Shown piece after piece: positions 51,725 through 61,695 of a stretch of DNA of 64,000 nucleotides; positions within the stretch are counted from its first letter, which is position 1, and every line of letters begins with the position of its first letter. This DNA comes from Cellulophaga sp. L1A9. Lineage in GTDB: Bacteria; Bacteroidota; Bacteroidia; Flavobacteriales; Flavobacteriaceae. The stretch is taken from NCBI RefSeq assembly GCF_009797025.1, contig NZ_CP047027.1, forward strand, positions 2,232,001 to 2,296,000. The letters run 5' to 3'. The translations under genes and the position numbers were made by a program. The notes under the pieces were generated by a model, which made no database searches, was not told the DNA's origin, and saw nothing but the letters and a program-made list of their open reading frames with translations.

Positions 51725-53848
51725 TTATTTCTGGAGCGCTAATTGAATACGTTTACGAGTCACATCAACCTCCATAACTTTTACAGTTATTTGTTGTTGT
51801 AAGCTTACATGTTCATTCACATCTTTTACAAAAGTATCCGATAGGTTTGAAATATGAATCAGGCCACTTTCTTTTATTCCGATATCTACAAAACACCCAA
51901 AATTGGTGATGTTATTTACAATGCCAGGGAGTACTTGTCCTTCATGTAAATCTGTAATCGATTTTATATTTTGATCAAAGCTGAAAACCTTGGCTTTTTC
52001 ACGGGTATCTAAACCAGGTTTTTCAAGTTCTTTTACAATATCTTTTAAAGTAGGTAATCCAATATCTTCACTGCAGTAGGTATTGAGGTTGATACTTTCT
52101 AAGACACTTTTATTTCCTATAATTTCTTTGATAGAAATACCCTTGTCTTTCGCTATGCTTTTAATCAAATCATAACGTTCTGGGTGCACGGCAGAATCAT
52201 CTAACGGGTTTTTGGCATCTTTAATTCTTAAAAATGCGGCACCTTGTTCAAAAGCTTTTCCGCCTAGACGTGGTACTTTTTTAATTCCTGTTCTGCTGGT
52301 AAAAGCACCATTTTCATTTCTATAAGCAACAATGTTTTCTGCAAGTTTTGGTCCAATTCCAGAAACGTAACTTAGCAAAGGTACACTTGCCGTATTAATA
52401 TTTACGCCCACGGCATTTACACAACTTTCTACTACGGTGTCCAAAGATGTTTTTAGTTTAGATTGATCTACATCATGCTGGTATTGGCCCACCCCGATAG
52501 ATTTTGGATCTATTTTCACCAATTCTGCTAACGGGTCTGCTAGTCTTCTTCCGATAGAAACAGACCCACGGACGGTAACATCATATTTTGGAAATTCATC
52601 ACGTGCTATTTTAGAAGCCGAGTAGATGGATGCTCCTGCCTCACTCACCACATAAACTTCTATTGGGTTTTTAAAAATAATGCGTTTCACCAATTGTTCG
52701 GTCTCTCTAGATGCGGTACCATTACCAATAGCAATGGCTTCAATTTTATACGCATCTACCAAACTGCTAATTTTCTTTATAGCGCCTGTGCTATCATTTT
52801 GTGGAGCATGTGGGTAGATATTCTCATTATGAACTAAATCTCCTTGAGCGCTTAGGCAAACTACCTTACAGCCGCTTCTAAAACCGGGATCTATAGCTAA
52901 AATGCGTTTTTCTCCTAAGGGTGCACCTAATAACAGTTGTTTTAAGTTTTTAGAAAATACATCTATAGCATCTGCGTCTGCTTTTTCTTTTGCAAGTTTT
53001 AGGGTTTCATTAGATAAAGAAGGATATAAAAGACGTTTGTACGCATCCTCTATGGCTGCTTTTATATATTTAGCGCTAGAACTTCTGTTTTTTATAATTC
53101 GGTCTTCAATTTTTTCTATGGTTCGTTCATCATCAATAACCATTTTTACGCGGATAAACTTTTCATTTTCCGCACGCAATATGGCAAGCAAACGATGAGA
53201 AGGACAACGGTTTAAGGCTTCACTCCAATCAAAATAATCGCGAAATTTTTGAGCTTTTTCATCGTCTTTTTTAGTGCCAACAACCTTGGTGGTAATCTGT
53301 GCAAATTTTTCTAATTGATGGCGGATTAGATTTCTAACATCTGTACGCTCATTAATCCACTCCGTAATAATATGCTGGGCGCCTTCAATAGCTACATCTT
53401 CATTGACTACGGTATCATTCAGATATTGTGATGCGATGTAATCAATATCATCATTATTTTGTGCCATGATGATCTTAGCCAAAGGTTCTAAGCCATTTTT
53501 AATGGCTACCTCAGATTTGGTATTTCTTTTTTTCTTAAAAGGCAAATACAAATCTTCTAGTGAAGTTAAATCTGGAGCATCTTCAAATTTCTTTTTAAGC
53601 TCTGGGGTAAGGGACTCTTGTTCATCAACAGATTTGATGATTGCCAATTTTCGCTTTTCTAAAGTTTCATACAGTTCTTTGTATTTAACAATTTCGCCAA
53701 TTTGAACCTCATCTAGGTCGCCAGTTTTTTCTTTTCGATATCTAGAAATAAAAGGCACGGTGCAGTCCTGATCTAAAAGTTCTACCGTATTGGCTATATT
53801 TTTCTCTAAGAGTTGGGTATGCTTTAATAAGTAGGGGATAAGTTGCAT
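51725..53848 (-). CDS. tex: Tex-family RNA-binding transcription accessory protein
   Basis: A 707-residue Tex protein. The helical N-terminal region (VPFISRYRKEKTGDLDEVQI) is followed by the YqgF-like RNase-H domain (LAIDPGFRSGCKVVC), the HhH part (YVSGIGPKLAENIVAYR) and a C-terminal S1 domain (GIVNNITNFGCFVDIGIKES). It binds nucleic acid and affects transcription. Length is close to the norm of 720-790. It is upstream of the HDAC-type gene. Confidence 0.96.
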   Translation of the reverse strand: MQLIPYLLKHTQLLEKNIANTVELLDQDCTVPFISRYRKEKTGDLDEVQIGEIVKYKELYETLEKRKLAIIKSVDEQESLTPELKKKFEDAPDLTSLEDLYLPFKKKRNTKSEVAIKNGLEPLAKIIMAQNNDDIDYIASQYLNDTVVNEDVAIEGAQHIITEWINERTDVRNLIRHQLEKFAQITTKVVGTKKDDEKAQKFRDYFDWSEALNRCPSHRLLAILRAENEKFIRVKMVIDDERTIEKIEDRIIKNRSSSAKYIKAAIEDAYKRLLYPSLSNETLKLAKEKADADAIDVFSKNLKQLLLGAPLGEKRILAIDPGFRSGCKVVCLSAQGDLVHNENIYPHAPQNDSTGAIKKISSLVDAYKIEAIAIGNGTASRETEQLVKRIIFKNPIEVYVVSEAGASIYSASKIARDEFPKYDVTVRGSVSIGRRLADPLAELVKIDPKSIGVGQYQHDVDQSKLKTSLDTVVESCVNAVGVNINTASVPLLSYVSGIGPKLAENIVAYRNENGAFTSRTGIKKVPRLGGKAFEQGAAFLRIKDAKNPLDDSAVHPERYDLIKSIAKDKGISIKEIIGNKSVLESINLNTYCSEDIGLPTLKDIVKELEKPGLDTREKAKVFSFDQNIKSITDLHEGQVLPGIVNNITNFGCFVDIGIKESGLIHISNLSDTFVKDVNEHVSLQQQITVKVMEVDVTRKRIQLALQK

Positions 53849-53918
53849 GGAGTCTATAAATTAAAAACCTATGCAAGATAGAAAACTGCATAGGTTTTAA
53901 GTAATTTTTATAAGTAGA

Positions 53919-54092
53919 TTAAGCAACTTTTTTCATCAGATCAAAACAAGGGCATTTTTTACAACGCTTGCTTTCTGATTTTTTATATTTAGAACAGCAC
54001 TTACTTTTTACTTTATCGGTCTTGACCTTAGTCATTTTCGATAATTTCTTCAATGCTTTTTCTTCTTTCTTTTTTTCCTTCTTTTTGCCCAC
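53919..54092 (-). CDS. Small Lys/Cys-rich protein (57 aa), probable GTG start
   Basis: A 57-codon frame from GTG at 54092, or 38 codons from an internal ATG. It starts GKKKEKKKEEKALKK and ends with a Cys cluster: KCCSKYKKSESKRCKKCPC, then FDLMKKVA. Five Cys spaced in pairs with surrounding Lys suggest zinc or iron-sulfur binding next to nucleic acid. It is transcribed toward tex and sits between tex and ferritin. Confidence 0.62.
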   Translation of the reverse strand: MGKKKEKKKEEKALKKLSKMTKVKTDKVKSKCCSKYKKSESKRCKKCPCFDLMKKVA

Positions 54093-54165
54093 AACAAATG
54101 CTATAAGATACTGCGAGACAAACTTAAGTTATTTTTACTTAATCTAAATAAGATTAAATGTTAAA

Positions 54166-54684
54166 TTATTGTGGGGTATCTATTGAGGCAGAGGTAATTG
54201 TAAGTTGTTGTATATCTCTATCAAATAGATAAAGTCCGCCTTTATCATCGCCAATTAGATTTATTTTATCTAAAATAGTGCGTGCCATCGCTTCTTCTTC
54301 TATCTGTTCTGCTACATACCATTGTAAAAAGTTATGAGAAGCATAATCTTTTTCTTGAAGGCTAATGTGTACTAATTCATTAATACTACCAGAAACGAAA
54401 ACTTCATGTTCAAATAATTTTTCGAACATTTCTTTAAAAGAATTGAAGGTTACATTCGGGGCACTCAATTCTGATATTTGTGCATGACCACCACGTTCGT
54501 TCACAAACTTTACTAGTTTTAGCATATGGTCACGCTCTTCTTGAGATTGATCATACATAAAACCAGCAACGCCTTCAAGACCTTTGACCTCAGCCCAACA
54601 AGCCATGGCTAAATAGATCTGAGAAGATTCTGCCTCTATTTTTATTTGATGATTTAATGCGTTTTCTATCGTTTTTGATAACAT
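54166..54684 (-). CDS. ftnA: Ferritin
   Basis: A 172-residue ferritin (FtnA type). Helix motifs ESSQIYLAMACW, SQEERDHMLKLVKFVNERGG and EQIEEEAMARTIL carry the ferroxidase-site Glu and His residues. Ferritin stores iron in the cytoplasm. It lies downstream of metG on the same strand (27-base gap). Confidence 0.95.
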   Translation of the reverse strand: MLSKTIENALNHQIKIEAESSQIYLAMACWAEVKGLEGVAGFMYDQSQEERDHMLKLVKFVNERGGHAQISELSAPNVTFNSFKEMFEKLFEHEVFVSGSINELVHISLQEKDYASHNFLQWYVAEQIEEEAMARTILDKINLIGDDKGGLYLFDRDIQQLTITSASIDTPQ

Positions 54685-54711
54685 GTTTTTCTTTTTTTTT
54701 AAAGTTACTAA

Positions 54712-56796
54712 TTAATTTATGGTTTCTCCATTACCAACACCTTCAGTATCAGGATTAACAAAAACTAATTTACCATCTGCATTTTCGGTCATTAAAATCA
54801 TTCCTTCACTATCTACACCACGTAAAGCTCTTGGAGCAAGATTTACCAAAACAGTAACTTTTTTACCAACAATTTCTTCTGCGGTGAAGCTTTCTGCAAT
54901 ACCGGAAACTATAGTACGCACATCAATACCTGTGTCTACTTTTAAAACTAATAGTTTTTTTGCTTTTGGCATTTTCTCTGCTTCGATGATGGTACCGACG
55001 CGAATATCTAATTTTGAAAAATCTTCAAAAGTGATGGTTTCTTTTTGTGGCATAACTTCTTTATTTGCGTTTTCATTCGCTTTTTTAGTAGCTTCTAATT
55101 TATCTAATTGTGCTTGTATGGCCTCGTCTTCTACTTTTGAAAATAGTAATTCTGCTTGCCCAATTTGATGGCCTGCAGGAATTAAAACCTCTTTTGTGGT
55201 AACATCATTCCAAGTGGGACCATTTACAGTATCGCCAGAACTCGTATTTAATATGTTTTTTAATTTCGTGGATGTAAAAGGCAAGAAAGGTTCACTTAAT
55301 ACTGCTAATGCAGAAGCGATTTGTAGCGCTACAAACATGATCGTTTTTACACGCTCTTCATCTTGCTTGATAACTTTCCATGGTTCTTCGTCTGCCAAAT
55401 ATTTGTTCCCTAAACGCGCTAAACTCATTAGTTCTTGACCCGCTTCTCTAAATCGATACCGTTCAATAGAACTGGAAATAATTCCAGGATATTTTTTTAT
55501 TTCCGCTAGCGTTTCTAAATCAATTTCTGAAAATGCTGCAGGCGCAGGAATAATTCCTTGGTAATATTTGTTGCTTAATACTACAACACGGTTTATAAAA
55601 TTACCGAAAATGGCCACCAACTCATTGTTGTTTCTGGCTTGGAAATCTTTCCAGGTAAAATCATTATCTTTTGTTTCTGGGGCATTAGCTGTTAAGGTAT
55701 AACGCAGCACATCTTGCATACCTGGAAAATCTTCTAAATATTCATGCAACCAAACTGCCCAGTTTTTAGACGTAGATAATTTGTTGCCTTCTAGATTTAA
55801 AAATTCGTTAGCAGGCACATTATCCGGTAATATATATCCGCCGTGCGCTTTTAAGATACTAGGGAAAATAATACAATGAAATACAATATTATCTTTTCCT
55901 ATAAAATGTACCAGTTTGGTGTTTTCATCTTTCCAATACGGTTCCCAATCTTTTCCTTCTCTCGCTGCCCATTCTTTGGTAGAAGAAATGTATCCAATAG
56001 GTGCATCAAACCAAACGTATAATACTTTGCCTTCACCGCCTGGTACGGGAACAGGAATTCCCCAATCCAAATCGCGTGTTACCGCTCTTGGTTTAAGTCC
56101 GTCATCAATCCAAGATTTACATTGTCCGTATACATTTGGTTTCCAATCATTTTTATGTCCCTCTAAGATCCATTCTTTTAAAAATGCTTCGTGACGATCT
56201 AAAGGTAAAAACCAGTGTTTGGTTTCTTTTACGGTGGGTGCAGCACCGGAAATAGTTGATTTAGGATTAATTAAATCCGTAGCATTTAGCGTAGAACCGC
56301 AGTTTTCACATTGGTCACCATAGGCTTCCTCATACCCACATTTAGGACATGTGCCTACCACAAAGCGGTCTGCTAAAAATTGTTTTGCTTCTGGATCGTA
56401 TAATTGTTCGGTTGTTTCTTCAATGAAATCGCCTTGATCGTACATCGTTTTAAAAAACTCAGATGCGGTTTCATGATGTATTTCTGCCGATGTTCTAGAA
56501 TAGTTGTCAAAAGTAATTCCGAAGTCAGCGAAAGATTTTTTAATAATTGCATGATATTTATCAATCACTTCTTTGGGGGTAATACCTTCTTTCTTTGCCT
56601 TCATGGAAATTGCAACACCATGTTCATCACTTCCAGATATAAAAGCAACATCTTTACCTATAAGGCGTAAATATCTACTATAAATATCTGCAGGAACATA
56701 CACTCCTGCCAAATGTCCAATATGTATTGGGCCATTGGTATAAGGTAGCGCTGCGGTAATTGTATATCTAGAAGGATTTTTCTGATTCTCGGACAT
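54712..56796 (-). CDS. metG: Methionyl-tRNA synthetase
   Basis: A 694-residue MetRS. HIGH motif at PIHIGHLAG, a zinc-binding knuckle [17 protein letters not shown], and KLSTSKN as the KMSKS signature. The C-terminus has a tRNA-binding (EMAP/Trbp111) domain, [20 protein letters not shown]. It charges tRNA(Met). Single copy length is normal for the long form. No T-box is seen, and only about 20 bases follow before ferritin. Confidence 0.97.
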   Translation of the reverse strand: MSENQKNPSRYTITAALPYTNGPIHIGHLAGVYVPADIYSRYLRLIGKDVAFISGSDEHGVAISMKAKKEGITPKEVIDKYHAIIKKSFADFGITFDNYSRTSAEIHHETASEFFKTMYDQGDFIEETTEQLYDPEAKQFLADRFVVGTCPKCGYEEAYGDQCENCGSTLNATDLINPKSTISGAAPTVKETKHWFLPLDRHEAFLKEWILEGHKNDWKPNVYGQCKSWIDDGLKPRAVTRDLDWGIPVPVPGGEGKVLYVWFDAPIGYISSTKEWAAREGKDWEPYWKDENTKLVHFIGKDNIVFHCIIFPSILKAHGGYILPDNVPANEFLNLEGNKLSTSKNWAVWLHEYLEDFPGMQDVLRYTLTANAPETKDNDFTWKDFQARNNNELVAIFGNFINRVVVLSNKYYQGIIPAPAAFSEIDLETLAEIKKYPGIISSSIERYRFREAGQELMSLARLGNKYLADEEPWKVIKQDEERVKTIMFVALQIASALAVLSEPFLPFTSTKLKNILNTSSGDTVNGPTWNDVTTKEVLIPAGHQIGQAELLFSKVEDEAIQAQLDKLEATKKANENANKEVMPQKETITFEDFSKLDIRVGTIIEAEKMPKAKKLLVLKVDTGIDVRTIVSGIAESFTAEEIVGKKVTVLVNLAPRALRGVDSEGMILMTENADGKLVFVNPDTEGVGNGETIN

Positions 56797-56944
56797 TATT
56801 TCTGTAATTAGCTCACAAAAATAAAGATTTTAAATGGAGAGGTATGCTTTGTTTCAATTAAAGTAACAAGAGATTATAGTCACAAATTGCCTCGTTATCA
56901 CAATTATAGGATTTTTCTTACGTTAATTAACTAAAGATAATGCT

Positions 56945-57106
56945 ATGAGTAATCAAAAACCTTTAAAAAAAATGACCTTAGACACTTCTAATGTTGAAAA
57001 ATCAACAGCAACTGAAGAAGTTACACGGGTTTATAAAGACCAAAACTATGAAACTAAAAAAGCCTTGGCTTTTAAAACAGATGCTGATAAGCCTAAACTT
57101 GCTTAA
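56945..57106 (+). CDS. Small hydrophilic protein (53 aa)
   Basis: A 53-codon ATG-to-TAA frame with no membrane helix: MSNQKPLKKMTLDTSNVEKS and a Lys/Thr-rich tail. It is between divergent metG and convergent DUF1501 genes. Composition fits a flavobacterial small cytoplasmic protein. No recognised family. Confidence 0.5.
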   Translation: MSNQKPLKKMTLDTSNVEKSTATEEVTRVYKDQNYETKKALAFKTDADKPKLA

Positions 57107-57119
57107 TAAAAATAAAAAA

Positions 57120-57150
57120 CCATTTCATCTGTTATAAACGGATGAAATGG
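57120..57150 (-). terminator. Hairpin terminator of the DUF1501 gene
   Basis: CCATTTCATC pairs with GATGAAATGG, with a further GTT/AAC inner stem. On the minus strand it is followed by a T-rich run. Confidence 0.7.
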
Positions 57151-57192
57151 ATGCCATAGTAAGTAGGTGTTAATGGGGTGTGTAATATGGCA

Positions 57193-58923
57193 TTAAGCAA
57201 CCATTACGGATTTGCTCATTTTTTTATTTTGCACTCTAATTCTGTAAATGTATTTTCCAGAGGCAATGAAGTTACTCATGCGCTCACGTATATTAATTTC
57301 TAAAGACCCTTCGGTCATTATTTCATTGTAAACAGTACCTACATTTTGTCCCATAATATTATACAATTGAATATCTACATGGGCAGTAAATGGCATCTCT
57401 AAATAGATGTGTGGTGTTTTATCTGTTGGATAATAGGGTTTATGTATAATAGCATCCAACAATTCTGGAGTAGGAGCTTCTGCAACTGGATCTTCAGGTC
57501 TCGGATCAAGTGGAGTTGGTGGAATAGGTTCACCATCATTATATACAATATCATCAAAAACTTCACCACTACAGTTAAAGCCTAAATTAATGGCTTTGTA
57601 AGGGTGTCCTAATAAATGTTGTTCTACCAATGCTCTATCTACACATAACCATTCTGCAAGAACAGTACCATATAAATCTCTAAAATCCATGGTGTATTCT
57701 AAGTTACCTCTTTCATTAGGATCTTCTAATGAAGGATGTTCCCCGACAAAAGCACTGCCATTTAATCCAGAACCAAAGAATAACGTTGGTGCTGCCTTAC
57801 CATGATCGGTACCATTAGAGCCATTTTCAAAAATACGTCTACCAAATTCTGAGTAGGTCATACTTAAAACCTTGTCATCTTGATTGGTACACTTTAAATC
57901 TTCGTAAAAATCATTAATGGCAATAGATAAATTAGACATTAATTGTTCGTGAATTAAAGGTTGATTTCCATGCGTGTCAAAGCCACCCATTGAGATCATA
58001 TATACTTTTGTACCTAAATTTCCTTTGATTAAACTAGCTAAAATCTTTAATTGTTTTGCAAAACTATTGTCTTGATATTCTACACATCTTAAGGCTTCTC
58101 CACGTTCAAATGCTGCATGGATGCTACCTGAATATTCATAAGTGGTATTGGCCACGCCTCTTAAAAAACGCAATTGATCTCCGTACATACAATCACCAAA
58201 GATGGTATTTGTAGGATCTGCGATGGCATATTGTTCTCCTGTTTCTGCGATTTTTTCTAACTGATCTATATTACTTGTTACAAAAGCATAGTTGGTCTCA
58301 TTACCTTGAAAAACCAAACTACCATATTGTCCAATTTGAATAGCGGCAGGAGATTCTGGCGGATTTATTAAATAATCTTCATAAATATCTTCAAAGTGTC
58401 TCCCCATCCAACCGGTACGCTCTCCTGAAAATCCAGAAGTGGTTAAATCAGTATTCGAAAAAATATCATCTCCTGTAAAATGAGATAAACTTTGGTTTCC
58501 ATATCCCACACCATGTACTGCCTTAAATTGGCCTTCTCCCCACATTGATTCTAGAGATTTCATATAGGTAGGAACTCCAAAATCATCTGTTAGGCGTAAT
58601 ATTTTGCTTTCGGGAATGTATATGTTAGGTCTTGCATTGGCATACAAGTCATATTGTTCAATAGGAATAACAGTACTTAAACCATCATTACCACCAGCCA
58701 ATCGTATTAAAATTACAATTTTATCAGTCTCCGTGTCTGCTATAGCATTTGCTAATGGCGATGGAGCTGAGGCACTTACAAAATTACTGCCCAGTAAAAT
58801 AGAACCAGAACCAGCTAATCCCATAGCTTGTAAAAAAGAACGTCTGCTCCAAGCTTTATGCTCTAGATCATGACCTTCATGTTCTATTCCTTTATGGGGA
58901 GTTTTATTATGAGTATCACACAT
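57193..58923 (-). CDS. DUF1501 protein with Tat-like signal and T9SS sorting tail
   Basis: A 576-residue protein. Near residue 27 there is a twin-arginine-like RRSFLQAMGLAGSGSILLG leader. The DUF1501 core includes RLAGGNDGLSTVIPI and FGRRIFENGSNGTDHG, an alkaline-phosphatase-like fold. The C-terminus (LYNIMGQNVGTVYNEI, then YIYRIRVQNKKMSKSVMVA) matches a type IX secretion sorting domain. It likely crosses the inner membrane folded and is then exported. It follows the DUF1800 gene by 12 bases. Confidence 0.9.
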   Translation of the reverse strand: MCDTHNKTPHKGIEHEGHDLEHKAWSRRSFLQAMGLAGSGSILLGSNFVSASAPSPLANAIADTETDKIVILIRLAGGNDGLSTVIPIEQYDLYANARPNIYIPESKILRLTDDFGVPTYMKSLESMWGEGQFKAVHGVGYGNQSLSHFTGDDIFSNTDLTTSGFSGERTGWMGRHFEDIYEDYLINPPESPAAIQIGQYGSLVFQGNETNYAFVTSNIDQLEKIAETGEQYAIADPTNTIFGDCMYGDQLRFLRGVANTTYEYSGSIHAAFERGEALRCVEYQDNSFAKQLKILASLIKGNLGTKVYMISMGGFDTHGNQPLIHEQLMSNLSIAINDFYEDLKCTNQDDKVLSMTYSEFGRRIFENGSNGTDHGKAAPTLFFGSGLNGSAFVGEHPSLEDPNERGNLEYTMDFRDLYGTVLAEWLCVDRALVEQHLLGHPYKAINLGFNCSGEVFDDIVYNDGEPIPPTPLDPRPEDPVAEAPTPELLDAIIHKPYYPTDKTPHIYLEMPFTAHVDIQLYNIMGQNVGTVYNEIMTEGSLEINIRERMSNFIASGKYIYRIRVQNKKMSKSVMVA

Positions 58924-58935
58924 AGTGGTAGGTTT

Positions 58936-60426
58936 TTATTTTAATTGAAATTCTGGTTGTCTAATGATGTGGAGTAGTAAAAAGTAAAGTTGTTGTTTTG
59001 CAGAGTCGGCATAATTGTAAACAGACCAGCTTCCATCTCCATCAGGAGCATAATACTGTTCTAGTGATGCATCTCTAAATACATCTAATGCATTTTGTAA
59101 CTGATCTTCTGCAATACCTTTTGGAAATAATTTTTCTAAAAGGGCATTGGCGATGTCATCTGGATTATTTACAGACACAGCATTTGGAACTAGCGAAACG
59201 GCTAAATCAAAAAACTGCTCTGTATCAGCAGTATAAAACAACTCTAAAAACATTTCACAAGATAACCAACGGCCAATCATAAAATTATTATTAATCCACT
59301 GTCTATTTCTGTACCAACCTTCTACTCCGGGTTGGTTAAAAACCTCTTGCCCTAATAGTTCACTGGTGCTATACATATTTGCGATAATACTATCTGTATA
59401 AGCAAAACCAGTTTCGTTAATTAAGCTTAAGAATATATCAAAAGGACTTTTGATGATTACGCCAATGGCCTCATCATCAAAAAAGTGTTGACTTTTAAAT
59501 AACTGCGATAATACGGGAGCAATTTCAAAATCATTAGCTCTAAAGGTAGCAGCTAACCCATCTATAATAACTTGCGCATTTCCTGCTTGGTCTGTAGAAT
59601 CTGGATGCACAAAAAACTCGTACAATTTTTTACAGATAAAGTAACTTATTTCATTTGGTCGTTGTGTAAACAGGTTGTCTATAACGCCATCGTAATCAAA
59701 GCTGGCCGTCTGTCCAAATATTGTTTTTGGAGTGTCATCAAATTTAGTTGGATCAAAATTTACAGGAGACCATCCTATATCTGGTCTGTCTACGTAACCC
59801 GTAAGCGCACGTGCGGTTTCAATAATATCGTCTTCCGTATAGTTGTTTCCTTCTCCTAAAGTAAATAGTTCGTAGAGCTCGCGACCATAATTTTCATTAG
59901 GGTTGTTTCCATTATTATACACACCATCTAAATAGTACAACATAGCATTATCTAAGCCAATTTCACTGGTAAACGTTCTAAAGTTACCAATAGCATTACG
60001 TTGCAAACAGTTTGTATAATGGTATAAATAAGTAGGAGCATCGTATTTTCTTAATTCGGTAACAAAATGATTGCTCCAAAAAAAGCTTAAACGATCTCTT
60101 AAATTATTAGATAAAATTGCTCTAGTATATGTTTGTCGCCATTCCTCATATTGTGCATTAACAATAGGGCTCCGAGTTTCATTATCTTCTGGATAATCTG
60201 CTCGTGTCCAATCTGCCCAAACGGGAGCAGCACTTTCTGGCATAGAAGTAGCTTCATTAATAATAGCATTAACCAAAGACTCTGCAGTTTGACCTACGGC
60301 ACTTTCAATAGTTGCTACTGAGGCACTAAGTCCTATTCTTCGGTAAAAATGTTCTGCTCTTTGCTTGTCCAATGGCGTTGTGTAAGGACTAAGCGGAGCG
60401 GTATTACAATTTATAAAGTATTCCAT
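58936..60426 (-). CDS. DUF1800 protein
   Basis: A 496-residue DUF1800 protein. Motifs RRIGLSASVATIESAVG, YGRELYELFTLGEGNNYTED and ETARALTGY are typical. DUF1800 and DUF1501 genes are paired in many Bacteroidota and Planctomycetes, and the two products probably work together in export or surface assembly. No signal peptide is obvious here, unlike its partner. Confidence 0.9.
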   Translation of the reverse strand: MEYFINCNTAPLSPYTTPLDKQRAEHFYRRIGLSASVATIESAVGQTAESLVNAIINEATSMPESAAPVWADWTRADYPEDNETRSPIVNAQYEEWRQTYTRAILSNNLRDRLSFFWSNHFVTELRKYDAPTYLYHYTNCLQRNAIGNFRTFTSEIGLDNAMLYYLDGVYNNGNNPNENYGRELYELFTLGEGNNYTEDDIIETARALTGYVDRPDIGWSPVNFDPTKFDDTPKTIFGQTASFDYDGVIDNLFTQRPNEISYFICKKLYEFFVHPDSTDQAGNAQVIIDGLAATFRANDFEIAPVLSQLFKSQHFFDDEAIGVIIKSPFDIFLSLINETGFAYTDSIIANMYSTSELLGQEVFNQPGVEGWYRNRQWINNNFMIGRWLSCEMFLELFYTADTEQFFDLAVSLVPNAVSVNNPDDIANALLEKLFPKGIAEDQLQNALDVFRDASLEQYYAPDGDGSWSVYNYADSAKQQLYFLLLHIIRQPEFQLK

Positions 60427-60598
60427 ACTGAAGTTCTAAAATTGGTTATTTTGGGGGAATTCATATATGTAAAATGTTATGTATATTACATATAACTCAA
60501 CAATAGCAATAAAATTACGTAGGAGTAGTGGTTTTGGACGCCCAAGTACCCATATTTTCGATGAAGTGCATATTTAATAAGAAAAATTGATAAAATTT

Positions 60599-60958
60599 AT
60601 GGCAAATCATAACGATTTTGGAAAATTAGGAGAAGAACAAGCTATAAAACACTTGGAAAAAAAGGGATATACTATACTTGAAAAAAATTATCGCTACTTA
60701 AAAGCAGAAGTTGATATTATTGCGAGAAGTAAGGATATTTTGGTAATCGTTGAGGTGAAATCTAGAAGCACTGGCTTTGTTGCAGAATTATCTGATGTAA
60801 TACATCAGAAAAAAATAAATCTCCTTATTGCTGCGGCACATCAATATGTAACCGTTAATGATTTAGATGTAGAGGTAAGGTTTGATATTATTACGATTAT
60901 CAAGCAAAAAGGAGGTCTGGCAATCAATCATATAGAAGATGCATTTTATCATTTCTAA
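60599..60958 (+). CDS. YraN-family (UPF0102) nuclease-like protein
   Basis: A 119-residue protein from the ATG at 60599. UPF0102 features: GKLGEEQAIKHLEKKGY, the RYLKAEVDIIARSKD core and IVEVKSRS, which together form a PD-(D/E)XK-type nuclease site. Members are thought to help DNA uptake or repair. It is upstream of the ACT-like gene. Confidence 0.92.
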   Translation: MANHNDFGKLGEEQAIKHLEKKGYTILEKNYRYLKAEVDIIARSKDILVIVEVKSRSTGFVAELSDVIHQKKINLLIAAAHQYVTVNDLDVEVRFDIITIIKQKGGLAINHIEDAFYHF

Positions 60959-60961
60959 ATA

Positions 60962-60993
60962 TTTGTTTTATTTATAACAATTTGTTATATTTG
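60962..60993 (+). promoter_or_regulatory. Bacteroidota-type promoter
   Basis: TTTG at 60962-60965 and TATATTTG at 60986-60993, 20 bases apart. It sits 18 bases before the next start, so the 5' leader would be very short. Confidence 0.65.
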
Positions 60994-61011
60994 CATTTCA
61001 CAACCGGAATC

Positions 61012-61671
61012 ATGAAAACAATATCTTCTGTCGTAGAACATTACATTAAGAAAAAACCCTTTTTACAAAGTGCATTAGCACAAGGAATTATTAACCTTAC
61101 CTCATTATCTAGGATTGTTAAACCAGAGATTGAAGCCGAATTAGGGAAAGATATTCGGAATGGTGCAATTGTAATGGCGTTAAAAAGGTTATCTGATGAT
61201 TTAGAGTTTAGGGCAACTCACAAAATTATTAAAGTACTTAAAAATATTGGAGAGATTACAGTACGTTCTTCCTTAACTGATTTTACTTTTTTACTTTCTG
61301 ATAGTCTTTTAGAGAACCAACGTCTGTTGTTGAAAGAAGTGAATAAAGACAAAGATGTTTTTTATACTTCTTCTAGAGGTGTAAATGAATTAAACATTGT
61401 AGTAAGCAACAGTCTAGATAAAACTGTAGAAGCATTATTTGAAGGAGAGCGTTGCACTCAAAAAGCAGAAAATTTATCTTCTATTACCGTTAAGTTACCT
61501 TCGGAAAACGTAACAGTACCAGGAATTTATTATTTCATTTTCCAACGTTTAGCTTGGGAAGGAATTGTACTTTATGAAGTAATTTCTACTACCAATGAGT
61601 TCACCATCTTAGTAGATGATGAACACGTAGATATCGCTTTTAAAACTATTAAGGATTTAAAAACACTTTAA
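61012..61671 (+). CDS. ACT-like regulatory protein (aspartate-kinase-like C-terminal region)
   Basis: A 219-residue protein from the ATG at 61012. The N-terminal 60 residues are helical (VVEHYIKKKPFLQSALAQGI). The rest resembles paired ACT domains: ITVRSSLTDFTFLLSDS, SSRGVNELNIVVSN, VPGIYYFIFQRLAWEGIVLYE and STTNEFTILVDDEHVDIAF. ACT domains bind amino acids. There is no kinase catalytic part. The N-terminal helices could bind DNA. Confidence 0.78.
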   Translation: MKTISSVVEHYIKKKPFLQSALAQGIINLTSLSRIVKPEIEAELGKDIRNGAIVMALKRLSDDLEFRATHKIIKVLKNIGEITVRSSLTDFTFLLSDSLLENQRLLLKEVNKDKDVFYTSSRGVNELNIVVSNSLDKTVEALFEGERCTQKAENLSSITVKLPSENVTVPGIYYFIFQRLAWEGIVLYEVISTTNEFTILVDDEHVDIAFKTIKDLKTL

Positions 61672-61695
61672 CAGTATACTTTTAAAATAAGGCAG

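Noticed and set aside
54719..55168. 149-codon plus-strand frame opposite metG
   Set aside because: It runs antisense to a strongly supported MetRS gene. Its Ser/Thr/Phe-rich translation is typical of a shadow frame.
55916..56194. 92-codon frame opposite metG
   Set aside because: Shadow of the metG coding strand with no start signal or family resemblance.
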